Below, piece after piece: positions 1 through 11,393 of a DNA stretch of 64,000 nt (the first letter of the stretch is position 1; every line of letters begins with the position of its first letter). The notes under the pieces were generated by a model that worked only from the letters and a program-made list of their open reading frames with translations, did no database searches and was not told where the DNA came from. The position numbers and the translations under genes were made by a program. The stretch is from Serpula lacrymans var. lacrymans S7.9 (lineage: Eukaryota > Basidiomycota > Agaricomycetes > Boletales > Serpulaceae). The stretch is from positions 1-64,000 of the forward strand of contig NW_006763294.1 in NCBI RefSeq assembly GCF_000218685.1, in the 5' to 3' direction.

Positions 1-41
1 AAACCTTTTGAGTATATACGATTCGATACACCAGTCCGAAC

Positions 42-312
42 CCTTAACCTTAACCTTAACCTTAACCTTAACCTTAACCTTAACCTTAACCTTAACCTTA
101 ACCTTAACCTTAACCTTAACCTAACCTTAACCTTAACCTAACCTTAACCTTTAACCTTAACCTTAACTTAACCTTAACCTTAACCTTAACCTTAACCTTA
201 ACCTTAACCTTAACCTTAACCTTAACCTAACTTAACCTAACCTTAACCTTAACCTTAACCTTAACCTTAACCTTAACCTTAAGGTTAACCTTAACCTTAA
301 CCTTAACCTAAC
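42..312. repeat. telomere-like hexamer array (TTAAGG)n
   Basis: About 45 units of CCTTAA (TTAAGG on the other strand) with occasional five-base CCTAA units. The canonical fungal telomere unit is TTAGGG, so this is a one-base variant. Forty-one bases of unrelated sequence precede the array, so it is either interstitial or continues into unassembled sequence. At 273-288 the run is broken by a perfect palindrome (TTAACCTTAAGGTTAA), where one unit is inverted. It may be a variant telomere, a subtelomeric satellite or an interstitial telomeric repeat; the sequence alone does not decide. Confidence 0.85.
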
Positions 313-1432
313 AGCTAACCACGTGTCTAACACATGGTTGAGATACCAATCCGGACTTTGGTCTGGAACCTGCTTATGTGTTATGGCCCGGGACGTATGC
401 CCTCCGGACCTTTACGGTGAATAACATCATCCTGCTTACGCAGGGGGACACATGACCGAACGTTATTATTGTCCTACCCGGACATTAACGTGGGATTAAC
501 CACAAACCCTAATCGTTATCTTATCGATTCAGGGGGGATAACTGTGCTCATGGGACCTTATCATTCGTCTCTGATTGGTCACTCTCACGCTGTCGTTATT
601 ACAATAGGATCTTCTTTGGAATCGTCTTTGTTCCTAAGAATAACGTGGGCCGACTCCCACGCTGTCATCAGATCGCCTCGGCATTTGAACAATAAGGGGC
701 GCAATCATTGGCTGATAAGCGATGGTAACATGTGGTACCCGGTCCGGATGCGGGTCCGACAATCCGGAAACTGACGTCCTCTCCTACGGAGCAGGGCCCG
801 GTGGATGGATAGGCCGGTCCGGCCCTTGTAACACATGGAACTACCTCGAGAAAGACTCGAGTGCTTCACGCACTGCCGCACGGCGTTGCCTGCCAGTTTG
901 CTATATAAAGAGAAGACTCTGACCACTGAAGAGCATCTTGCGAAATTACCTAGCCCTCTCTCCTTAGTGGGGGGTAATCTGGTCATCATCGCTACTTCTT
1001 CTTCTCGACAGCTACCACCACCTCGCGACCTTCGGCCGCTCGGTGGCCTCTTAACCTCGTTCGATCGCCACCTTAACTATTGATTATAACTACTAACCTT
1101 ATCTTTCAAATAATCAACATTGCTAAAGATGGAAACAGTGCCTATGACTTAATATCAACCTAAGACACCTATCATTCATCAATAGTATATCCCGAAACGC
1201 TCCGTTCCGTGTGTGACAAAAGATGCGTCGTTTTTGCCATTCCAACAAGCCAGCCTTGCGCGAAAATAGCCGAATCTGAAGGAATCTTGCGGTTAGAGAA
1301 TGCAATAAACCGAACATGATATTTTTTGTTACCGTACAAAACTAGATTGTAGTCAAAAAATATTTTCGCTATATTCTTCTACAATCTATGAGAAATGAGT
1401 GACTGCCTGCATATAATGGTGACCCACATTCG
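313..1432. other. subtelomere-like gene-free region, possible solo-LTR remnant
   Basis: No convincing coding exon is visible; short open frames lack family motifs and codon regularity. From about 379 (TGTTATGGCCCGGG) to about 1092 the layout resembles an old LTR: a TG-type start, a TATA box (CTATATAAAG, about 900-909), then a pyrimidine-rich stretch. No clean CA end, target duplication or second copy is present, so the LTR reading is only a suggestion. Confidence 0.3.
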
Positions 1433-2686
1433 CTATGATGAGGTGTCCTTTGTATAAATAATCAGGGAATTGATTTCCCAGTACGCGTTAGTGAATGCTG
1501 AAGGATTTTGATCCACGACTATCAAAGTTCATGAGTTAGTTCTACGGGCATCAGTGATTACGGTGTACTTACAGTCTGCACATGACATGGGGCTGCAGCC
1601 AGAACTAGGAAACACTGAGCCTGCCCAGTCACCCTGTAAATGGTCCCTTTAACAATAAGATGATGCCAGACGACAGCACAACCTTGAAATTCGTAACTCA
1701 CACAAAAAGTCAAATCAAAGACAATTTCGTGAGCGTCGAAATGTGTTTCATAGTCACAGTACTGCCCTGTCTGAAACCGTGCCTGGGGAGAACCCCAGGT
1801 TGTTGGTCCGACAAACGGTACTGTGGAGTCCCTGACGTCCACCGGGACAGAAATGTCGTTCCTTGGCCAGAACCAGACATTTATACCAGCCTCTGGATCC
1901 TTTTGCATAGCATACCACCCACCACCCAGCAGATTGAAGCCTGAGCCGTATGACGAATCGGTGCCAAGTGCGTACGAGTCACTGAAGGAAACTCCGCAAC
2001 CTTGATTATTGTTGACAGCTGCATTACAATCTGTGGATTGCATTGTCCTGCACGAGGCAAAAGTTTAGTAGATGCAGTAATAGGTCTCAGAGGACACTCA
2101 CCCTGTCTGTTGCGAAAGTATCCCTAGGTCTGGCTGGATTAACGAGGGGTTGGACATCGTACAGTTCGGTGTCGTGTGCATCGATGCGAGATTGTGGTTC
2201 TGTAGATTCACGCCTTCGATAATATCAATCTCACCACCATTTGGCCAAGGACCCAGCTGGCTGAGAGTCCAAAAAGCAGGCCAAGTAGCGCAGCCCTCTG
2301 GCATGTGCGAAAGGTCAAGTATAAAAATGGCGTCATCGTATGCGTTTTTGGAATGAATGCGTATGCTGTCACGTCCGCGAGAGCCACTTATCACAATGTC
2401 GGTGTAGTCCGCACGCATAATGAATTTTCCCTCAGAGGCTTTGAAGTCGAACCACAATCAGCAGTCATATACGAAAAATCAAGGGTCACATACCAATCGT
2501 CAGATTTTTTGACAAGGCAGTTTGTTGGTCAACATAGTTGACCCGTCCGTGAGTGGGATCATCGAATGTATCCCATTCGAAAGCAGTCAAGAAATCTGAC
2601 CCAATAAACGAGCCTTTCTTGGTATAGAGGGAGACTGCGCTCGAAATAAACCAGCAAAGAAGTGCAGCATAGCCCGTAGTACGCAT
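1433..2686 (-). CDS. secreted GH16 beta-glucanase (endo-1,3(4)-beta-glucanase type)
   Basis: A glycoside hydrolase family 16 enzyme of the fungal laminarinase-like group, which cleaves beta-1,3/1,4-glucans in cell walls or plant material outside the cell. The protein starts at the ATG at 2686 with a signal peptide (MRTTGYAALLCWFISSAVSL), then FDDPTHGRVNYVD, the family landmark WPAFWTL, and the catalytic box GGEIDIIEGV with its two glutamates. After GT..AG introns (near 2493-2444, about 2100-2046, 1704-1630 and 1572-1508) the typical C-terminal blocks follow: FCGDWAGSVF, and finally FVDQNPSAFTNAYWEINSL, ending at TAG 1433-1435. Removing the introns gives one open frame of roughly 310 codons with no lesion. 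The gene lies head-to-tail with the carboxylesterase at 3158. Family assignment is firm; exact linkage preference is not readable. Confidence 0.88.
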
Positions 2687-3157
2687 GCTAGATCTCCTTC
2701 AACGATAGAGAGGATAAGGTCAGAGAGCAGGTGTTGTACTGCAATAAGACGATAGGAGATAAATTATGCTTATGAGAGGCAGGTTCGAGTTCAAAGTTTC
2801 ATGGCATTCTAACTCGGACCAACCATTTGCAGTATATTTTCGCTCCATCTGGTGTGGAATCCTGATCGTAGCTGCCAGCGCAATCCATGCGACTGTATCA
2901 GAACCACGTTTAGACTCTATGTAGTCTCTGGGCCTTAGGGTAGTTACATATGTTGAAAGAGATTCGATCATTGAACCCAAGTCGGTTCACGGCTCTCGGC
3001 TTCGCGGAGGTGAAAAACAAATTTCGGTTACTATCGGCGGCACCGTCACGGTTCCGGTTCAGGACTGGAACTAAACTCTCAAACGTGATTTGAACACTAT
3101 AGCACAAAAAACTATACAAAAAACCACCGTATGATGTCATAACAGATTTGCGATCAA
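2687..3157. other. intergenic region
   Basis: Promoter side of the GH16 gene and 3' flank of the carboxylesterase. Open frames here show no family signature. Confidence 0.5.
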
Positions 3158-5639
3158 TTACTCGTAATAAGGGAGGGTATAGCCAAGCAGATCGCACTGC
3201 TCCTGCTCTAGGAATGGCACCTGTTGTAACGGTATGTCCAATATCCTCAGTGGTGTAGGGTTTGTGGTTGTTACTTCCTCCCATAAGCCATACTTCGATA
3301 GTGCATCGCTCGTGTTAGCATAACCTCTAGCGGCAAGATATTGCGGAGACGGGTTTGGATTGTAAGAACGAGCAAACGCAGTCCAGCTATCAACCGTCAC
3401 TTGACTAAAATAAAGGTCATTCCAGTCGCGGAAGGGAGATGCGGATTGGCCAAGTGTTCCAAACACAAAGTAAAGATCTCCTGAATGGCATCTAGCTCGC
3501 GTGACTTAGAAAGATAGGCCAGGGGAAATCGGTAGGTGAAATATCGCACCGGAAATATGGCAAGTTGGGATCGCCGTAAGGATAATCCGGGGTAACGGGT
3601 GGGTCACACACTTCAGGGAATGGCTCGTATCCTCCATAGCTCTTATCGAATTGATAAGTCCAAGTAGATTCAAATATCTTCTTTTTAGCTGATGCTAATA
3701 CGGTAGCTTGATCCAGGCAGCTTTAAGTTATGAGTGAGTAATCCACTTCTTCTCTAACATGTGCGTAGGACGTACCGAAATTCTCCATCAGTAGCTACAT
3801 GGCTGGTAACATTGAATACATCCAATGTGTAGTTATCACTAAAAGGGACAGGAAATAGACCTGAAGACATGATCATCTCAGTGAGGTTTGCACTAATCCT
3901 ACAACAGTATCTGTTAATCCATAACCTATAGAAATTGTGTAAACAAACCCAAGGTCCTGGATGGAGTCGTCTACTGTAGTGTTCATAGTTGGATATGCGC
4001 CAATAAAATCGGCACCATCATCTGCCATCCAACCAAAGATGACGTGAGCCTTCGCAGTAAGCCCCGAACCATTGAGCTCTAGTTGATTGGTGGTAATATA
4101 TGTACCATCTACAACGATGTATCTGCCGAAGTACTCAATGCAAAATCAAGAATCTGATTGAAACGACATACCTCGGTGCTGATGGTGCCTCCACCAAAGT
4201 CTGTGCATCTATGCCTCTTAAACAAGCTAAAACATCCGAGCTATTTGTACAGTTGACATACGCAGTCAACGGGTCGGCAGCGATGTAAGCTTCTTCAGCA
4301 ATACTGTAGTAGTTTGAATAGGTGCTAGCATAACCAAAACCATCCAAGTTGCTTTCAGCAATCGCACCAGCGAAGAGTCCAAAAGCAGGCGGAGCCATGA
4401 GTAAGGCTCGAACAGAACCTGCACCAGCTGACTGGCCAAATATAGTGACACGTAGCGGGTCACCTCCGAAGTCAGCGATGTGCTCATTGACCCATTTGAG
4501 AGCCGTAATCTATAGTTATTGCGTCAGGAGCATAAATTAGGTGGACAATAGCGCCAGATCACAAACCTGATCTGCGAGACCGAAGTTTCCATTTGTAACA
4601 CCGTCCTCTAGGGCCAAGAAACCAAGAGTACTCAAGCTATGGCGAACAATCAGCTCGATGACAAGAAGATCTCTAAAATGAGATTACCGATAATTGATAG
4701 TAACAACGACAACATCTCCTCTACTTACTATGTTACCACCATCGAATATTGAATCACTTCCTTCACCACTAGTGAAGGCACCACCATGGATCCAGAACAT
4801 GACCGGTTTGAGCCTCTCGGGGTTGATTGGAAACGCTGGAAGGTAAGGTGTGTACACATTGAGGAACAAACAATCTTCGCTCCCATAATTAATCTGCACG
4901 CAAGGTGAACCATACTCGAGCGCAGTGAGGTTCCCAGGGCTGCTGTAAACAGAAGAGTATGTGAAACGTTCAAATGGATCCGCGTAGGGTATGCCAATGA
5001 ACCGGAATGAGAGGTGATCTCGAGTGCTGTTAGGTTAGAAAGAGTCAATGCGCTGGTTAGCATGCAATTGTTCATCTAGCGTCAACGTACCCTAATACTT
5101 CCAGACTTCCAGAATTCACTTGGATGTAATAATCAGGACTAAGGTCTGTGTCAGTGTTTGGCCGGTATGGCGCGCTTTGCGAACAGAATGCAGGAAGTTT
5201 TTCATCGCAGTCCACAGATATTTTTCCAGACTCTGAAATTGAAAGGCACTCCGTGGCGGAGCCAGAAGCGACCCAATATTGCTGGCCTGGGTTAGCGTCC
5301 TCAAGTGCAAGATACTGAAGGATGTTGGTAATATCAGAAGCGAAATACGTTCCATTGGTGGGTAGAAAGCTTTCAGCGAGCTGATTACATGCCGCGAGAG
5401 CTCGATCATTTGCGAGAGGTTTACTGACAAGAATGGTGCCGCTATGGTCGGGAGCAGCAGGCCCTATGTAGATAAGATACAGACCATAATTGTAAAAGGA
5501 GTAGACACGTACAGTTCAGATCATTTTGGAAGAGAAATGCGAGATCAGATCCAATTATGTCTGGTGTAGGAGTAGCTGCTACGAGGCATCCTAGTAGCAC
5601 CAGATGGGCCAAAGCTAGCTTCATACTTGAAATCGCCAT
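3158..5639 (-). CDS. secreted type-B carboxylesterase/lipase with N-terminal Cys-rich extension
   Basis: An alpha/beta-hydrolase of the carboxylesterase type-B family, hydrolysing carboxylic esters or lipids outside the cell. Start is ATG 5639 (or 5624), giving a signal peptide (MKLALAHLVLLGCLVAATP). The hydrolase core shows SEDCLFLNVYTP, the oxyanion loop WIHGGAFTSG (near 4790) and the nucleophile elbow FGQSAGAGSV (near 4430; Ser is catalytic). C-terminal exons carry TWTYQFDKSYGGYEPF and end DLLGYTLPYYE with TAA at 3158. At least seven exons. Between signal peptide and catalytic domain lies an extra module (about 5430-5110) with WVASGSATECLSI and DCDEKLPAFCSQSAP, whose spaced cysteines resemble a small lectin-like or disulphide module. 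The core identification is secure. The meaning of the extension is inference; I believe related agaric esterases carry it too. Confidence 0.87.
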
Positions 5640-6315
5640 CACTGGCACTCTGACAAGAAACCTGCTGGAGTCAAATTTATTGAATTCGGTCACCTTATAA
5701 GCTTCCAGCCAACTGATTTCACAGACTATGCGGTGTGTATTCCGACGGTTTATTATTTGATTTTATCAGGTCCTGTGACTACATCTTGTGAGAGAATAGC
5801 GAGCGCATTCCACCGCGATGGTGGGCATGTCAGATTTTGAAGCTCGAAAATAATTCGGATGACCTAGACGGGAATAAACGCATTGTAGCTTCCCTGAGAA
5901 ATTCTGCTCAATAGTTTCTGCTGAACACGCTTTACTGCACGAGACCGCAATGAGCGGGCAGATTTCGGGGTGATGCATGGATGACTCTAACGAGGGCGGC
6001 CACCAAGGGCCACCTCAGGTTCCCAGCAGCAGCCACCTTCTTCAATGGGCTGTGACTTAGGGATTTGGGACATCAAATTTTGAATGGTTAGAATAAAGCA
6101 TCAGTAGTATCCTACACATTTCACTAACTTATTAATCGGTCATCTCACGCTTATAAGAACCGCGACTTATCCTTGTGCAACACAGACGTTCTGTCCTAGG
6201 CCAATGGCCATTTGTCAAGTTGCTTTACCCCGGCTTGCAATTGAGGTCATGTGATCTAGTCTATGTATGTGTGACCATCATCCCATCGTCCCATTTCCCT
6301 GGTTTTTTACTGTAA
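5640..6315. other. divergent intergenic region
   Basis: Lies between the carboxylesterase (-) and IMP2 (+) start codons, so it presumably holds both promoters. No gene seen. Confidence 0.5.
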
Positions 6316-7225
6316 ATGTGGTTCAACAGGCTAAAACTCCTGAGGCTACCTTTTCCCTCGTTTCGATCTCGATGGCTCGATGAAAAACCGCTCCTTAAAC
6401 GTTCACTGGCTGCCATTTACTGGATGCCGATCGGTTTAGCGTTCACTAATTACTTGTACACCATTAAAACGGTCAACGGACGAAGTATGCAGGTCCGTTC
6501 ATGTTAGCTGACGACCTATCTTCTATTCACGATATCTTTTTCTGCTAGTTAGCCAACCCTGAATCCGGATGTATCTCAATGGAAGGACATCGTAGTTTTT
6601 GACCGTCTATCCCTGTTTTTGGGAGGATCTGTCCAAAGGGGCGACGTGGTGGCGCTGAGGTGCACTTTTGAACCACTCACTTGTCATGCTGTAGCTTATG
6701 TCCTCTTTCCCGCCTGTTTAGAGACCCTTTCAACCCCAAGAAGATGCTGGTGAAGCGGATAGTCGCTACTCAGGGTGACATGGTAAAGACTCTGCCTCCG
6801 TATCCCGATAAAGAAGTTTGTGTACCCGCTGGACATGTTTGGATAGAAGGTTGGACCACTGGCTCTAAGTTCTTTGCAGTACTCACCAGTTTCTATAGGT
6901 GACGAACCTTTTCGCACTCTAGACAGCAATAGATTTGGACCCGTGAGTTTTTGATGAAGGGTGCCGTTGCCTTGCGGTAGGGCTGATCCGAGTAAATCTG
7001 CTTGAAAACTTACAGGTCCCTATTGGTCTACTAGACTCCATATTGATCTACATCGTTTGGCCATTGGATCGAATAGGGCCTTTGCGTAAACCAACAGTTC
7101 CATTTATCAAGCAAGGCTCTCCTCGTAATTCCAACTGGTACAAGGATATGGCCGCGCTCGAAAGGGAGCAGCGAAGGAGTGCCAGAGTAACCCCTGCGAA
7201 TAAACATGGATACGATGTTTCATAA
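6316..7225 (+). CDS. IMP2: mitochondrial inner membrane protease subunit 2
   Basis: An S26-family signal peptidase of the inner mitochondrial membrane that removes sorting signals from proteins delivered to the intermembrane space, together with IMP1. Four exons: 6316-6492, 6550-6658, 6721-6849 and from 6900, with one more intron near 6943-7015. The N-terminus is basic, followed by one hydrophobic segment (LAAIYWMPIGLAFTNYLYTI). The catalytic serine lies in TVNGRSMQPTLNP and the general-base lysine in KKMLVKRIVATQGD. Then come GHVWIEGDEPFRTLDSNRFGP and VPIGLL, all family-typical. The C-terminal tail (LDRIGPLRKP onward) is longer and basic. The third intron uses a weak donor (GTTGGA). Introns removed, the frame is intact at about 210 residues, a normal size for the family. 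Confidence 0.9.
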
Positions 7226-7526
7226 CAATTAAGACTTATAGGTGAATTCGAATTAGTATTGCGTATTGCTAGGATTGCAAAAGCCCTACATTTTAGATAC
7301 ATCCCTCTCGCACCTCCCTATGCTCGTACTTGATCTGTGCGACGAAGGTATCATACTCGAGTTTTAGGCTAAGTTAATACAATGCAATTGACAGATCAGG
7401 AAATTTCGGAAAATTTGAATCGTTTCTACGAATACCCATACATGATTTGAGTCGCTGCATGATCTTCCTCGACGGCCTCTCTAGGATCTGTAATCACTGT
7501 CATTATCCGTATAGTGGTCTCTCACG

Positions 7527-7892
7527 TCAATACGTGTCGTTTACCCAGCAGAGAACAGTTCTGTTATCGCCTCCCTTGATCTCCAAGTACACCATCTGAA
7601 TCTCGTTACCCTTACATTGAGGTCTAGCCACCTAGTCCCAACGCCTTGCTTGGCCACCACATGTGTGTAGTCAATTCCACGTTCCCGGTTCACACTAAGG
7701 GCTCTGATCCACGCGCCAATGACAACTTTCGTCAATTCTTCTTCACTGGAGCGTTTGTACGGAAATGTCTAAGGTATATACTGGATCGTAATTTTCTCTA
7801 TTCATTAATGCCTCATCTTCCTACACCAGATCTGCGTAGGGCCCGATATAAATGAACTGTTGGATCACTGATGCAGCAGCAGTGTTGAACAT
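7527..7892 (-). CDS. small unrecognised gene, possibly frameshifted or with a 20-base intron
   Basis: I do not recognise the family. From ATG 7892 a first exon reads MFNTAAASVIQQFIYIGPYA; a normal 58-base intron (7769-7826) joins it to FPYKRSSEEELTKVVIGAW and onward to TRWLDLN. The frame then either runs on without regularity to a stop at 7541, or skips 20 bases (7596-7615, bounded by GTAAGG and CAG) and continues as MVYLEIKGGDNRTVLCWVN to TGA 7527-7529. Twenty bases is far below usual fungal intron length, so a frameshift is an equal alternative. The predicted product is about 94 residues. It could also be the tail of a larger gene with upstream exons. Confidence 0.4.
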
Positions 7893-8466
7893 TATGACTG
7901 TGGTTGATAATATAACTCAAGTAAGTCACTGTCACTTCTGTAATTAATTACAATCAGACGTCGCTTTATTATGTGGTTGGACCAAGTGTCTACCTCGTTG
8001 GGCCGTTGTGTCAAACATAAAGCCTTGTGAGACCCGTGTAAGCCCCTAGTACTGATCGTCCAGCAATGCTTTCCTCTTCTCAGAGGTATACTGCTCGAAA
8101 CGAGCCATCAATGAGCTCCGCGCGAACGAATATGTTTTTTTGCTGTTGCCAAGAAAAACGTTGGTAAAAGTTTTTTTGTTTTCGCGTCTCTTCGTTAAAG
8201 CCCAGCTTGGTTGGATCTTATCTATTCAAACTAGACCTCGCTTTTTGATGCAAAGATCAAGGTCCAAGTCAACAAGGGAAAAACAAGATGTATATGATGC
8301 AGGAGCGCCTGGCCCAGAATAAGTCGTAATACATGCGGAGTCATAAAATCATGGAGAAAACAGAAAATGTACGTCTACAGTCCAAGAATGACCTAATACC
8401 AGAGACAATGCAGAGATATGAACATTGAAGAAAAAAAATTGTTTTACGAAAACTATCTGCACAACC
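7893..8466. other. region without a recognised gene
   Basis: No motif-bearing open frame. Upstream exons of the 7527-7892 gene could lie here, but none can be shown. Confidence 0.35.
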
Positions 8467-10334
8467 TTACAACGGCAGCCTACCCTTCTCGGTCATCACG
8501 TTGGCCGGAGCATTCTGCGAAGAAGGAAAAAGAAATGAAAGTCAGAATTATTCATATCCAAGCATGAGCCCAGTGTTCAAAGCTGACGTTCGGAATAGCC
8601 CCATAATTTCTGTGGCCGTCACTCACCTCGTCACCCTGTAAGCGGATCTGAGTCTTAGCACGGCAGGAGCGCTTGACGAACTTGTTGACGACGAAGGCGC
8701 CAAGAAGAAGGACTGCAGCGAGGACGCCGGCCAAAGCAGTGCGGGCACCGTAGCTGCTGGTTCCCATGAAGTCGTCAGCCGATTCAGAGTTGCAAACTGC
8801 TGCCCATTGTCTCTGACTAGTGATGGCGTAGTTCTATGGTTGCGTATGAGAATAGACCTACTTATAATATTCGAAAAAATCGCATACCTCGATCCTGTAG
8901 ATGAATTCAGTGAGGGCGATATCCGACTTGTGGCCAAAGACGTGGTAAGTCTGGAAGTTGTCATAAGTACCGTTCTTAAATTTGATCCTCAGGAAATCAC
9001 GGCTGTCAGGGGCGGGTCCACGGCGGAGTTCAAAGGCGAGGGCAGAGGCGTAATTGGCTGAGATCATAGGACGCTCAGTAAAGTGAAACAAAATATGAAA
9101 TAAGTGAAGCTTGCTCACGGATTCCAGCAAGCTCGGGGTTTTCCTTGACCATTTCAGTCATGTGGAAGAGAGAAATGAAAGGCTGGTAACTGGTTTCGAT
9201 CAACTCAAATTGAAGGGGGTCTCCGTTGAATGCAACACGTTGAAGAGAGCTGAGAATGGAGTGGAGAATTGTACGACCAGCAACTATTAATCATGCATCA
9301 GACTGGGGAGTCAGTAATATGTAGAGGACGAACTGTTGCCAATTCCTCCGGGCTCCTTGTCAGAGAAGACACCGTTCTCGTGGAAGTCCGCAAAACCTCG
9401 AGCCTGGTCAATGAGAGTGGGGGGGAGACGGAAGGCATAGGTTTTGTTGTGAATAAGCTCAGTGTTGACGTAGTCGTAGATCTATTACGATTGATGTCAG
9501 CTATGTCGTCAGTAATATTCATACAGATGAAGTCACATACGTTCCACTATAGTTGCAGGATTGGGAGTTAGCCAATGTTTTTTTGTAAGACATAAAGGAC
9601 GTACGGCATTCTCTAAAGTAGTAGGTCGACCGAAAGTGAAATCTCTGACAGCGCCGAAGAAAGTACCAGCAGCCTTGGAAGTGCTCCTGAACTCTTCCGA
9701 AGCATAGAAATCTGCGATATGTTGCTCGAAAGCCTTAATAAAATGTTAATTTAGTCGAAATAACAAAGTCATGTACTTAAAGTACTTACAGGACAGTTAG
9801 TCCAAGGTTCGAGCGAACGATCGTTACCAGGCTCTACGGTTTCAACTGTGAAAATCTGTCAGATCTGACTCTCAGCTAATTTAGCTCAGAATATATTACC
9901 GGGGACATATTGGTATCCACCCAAAGGTGCAATGACGGTGGTCTCGTTAGCAAGATCGATCTTGTTCAGAGGGTTGGGGGGGAACAAGCCCTGAAGAAGG
10001 GCAATGGCTGAATCGAAGATAACAGTTCCTTCTCCACCGGCTTTAACGTGGACATGAACCTCGTGGTTATCAACGAGATCAGTTTGCATGCCCTCGATGT
10101 ACGAAGGAGAAGAGCTGCTCAAGTAAACTGAGCGCAGGAAAGAGCCAAGCTGGTGAGACTCGGCCTGAATTGGGTAATGGTAAGCAACTAGTCGTCCACC
10201 AGCGCCACAAAGCTACTTACAGCACCGAGAGCAGTCGTCTCCGTGTAAGACGCCTCATAGTTCTTCGGGTCTTGATAGTAGGCCGTACGGTCACCGTTGC
10301 GGGCAAGGACGATAACACCGAGAACTTCAGACAT
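8467..10334 (-). CDS. membrane-anchored histidine-phosphatase-fold protein, catalytic His replaced
   Basis: Branch-2 histidine phosphatase superfamily (acid phosphatase / phosphoglycerate-mutase-like). From ATG 10334 the protein opens GVIVLARNGDRTAYYQDP. In active members this is RHGxR with the nucleophilic histidine; here the codon is AAC, giving RNGDR. Later exons read TVIFDSAIALLQGLFPP, GGYQYVPG, SYQPFISLFHM, NYASALAFELRRGP and GHKSDIALTEFIYR. I do not find the usual second catalytic His-Asp pair. Near the C-terminus is a single membrane segment (ALAGVLAAVLLLGAFVVNKF) with a basic cytoplasmic side, then a last small exon ending EKGRLPL before TAA 8467-8469. About seven introns, no frame lesion. 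It is probably a type I membrane pseudo-phosphatase; binding rather than catalysis is inference. Confidence 0.75.
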
Positions 10335-11393
10335 GTCTATTGATATTGGGATATTGGGAAGGGTGTTGAGGATTTTTAGAGGAGGAAGACTGTTTTGTAA
10401 TTCAGTGAGCACCAGGTCCTGCTTTATATCCTCCCTCTAACGGAGCCAACAAGCAACTCGCGTGATGAAGGCGTGTTTGAAGCGGAGAGGATGTAGCGCA
10501 TTTGCGAGGGCTACGAGCCGAGTTAGGGACTGGACGAGATACACGTTTCGACTTGTCACATTATGGAGGAGGGCCTGCTAACGTGAGGCTGTCCAGGTGG
10601 AATTCTGTGCTACCGCAAAATGAGTGGAGATTCGAACAAGCCTATGCGCATAGCGTCGGAGCTAAGAACCTGCTGGGACGGAGAGATCAAATCACCTGTA
10701 AATCGTAGAAGCAGCAATAACCAAGTCTCAAGGTAACCTCAGTGTTTTCATGGATCGGTGTCCAGATGTTCGCTAACGAGAAAACAACTATCTAAGCGTC
10801 ACCTGATTGGCCAGTACAAAGTGGCATGTTGAAGAGCAATCACATAAATCGAGTGCCCAAGGGACACCCACCCACATGCCAGGCATACCGACAGAATGTG
10901 ATGGGAGGAACTCCAGGGCATAACGAAAACATCATGAAGCCCGTGAACGCCTTGCTGCAAACACGACTAGAATTGCAGGTCTACCGCTTTCAGGAGGACC
11001 GAGATGCTTCTGATCCTAAACAGGAAAGCGGAACACCAGGAGAGGAACGTTTTGAGTATGAACCGTCTTGAATGCCTTGATGGAAGCCGCGGTGATCAAG
11101 TAGTATTTTGAGACCTTGGCGGAAACAAAATACCAGGAGATTACTAGCTTAAGGGTCCGTTGCGATTGAGGTTGGAAGACAAGATCACCTGAAAGCTTGC
11201 AGAACACGTGTGCAGTAGTCTGATGTCAATCACGAGACAGCACGACGTTGACGCATGTCCGATTAGATAATTGCTGATAGACAAGGGTAATCAGGATGTA
11301 TGATTTGGCCGCTGCAACTACAGATTACGTCTTCACAATGAATAGTAAGCATGGGTCCTGCGGGAAGCGAAACTCATTTACTTTACTCCATTC
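10335..11393. other. intergenic region
   Basis: About 1.06 kb between two minus-strand genes. Open frames (for example 10826-11071, +) show no family motif and no splice-consistent partner. Nothing else seen. Confidence 0.5.

Noticed and set aside
469..774. 101-codon ORF in the subtelomeric region
   Set aside because: Starts at TTG, overlaps other frames equally open, has no motif, and is contained in the LTR-like stretch.
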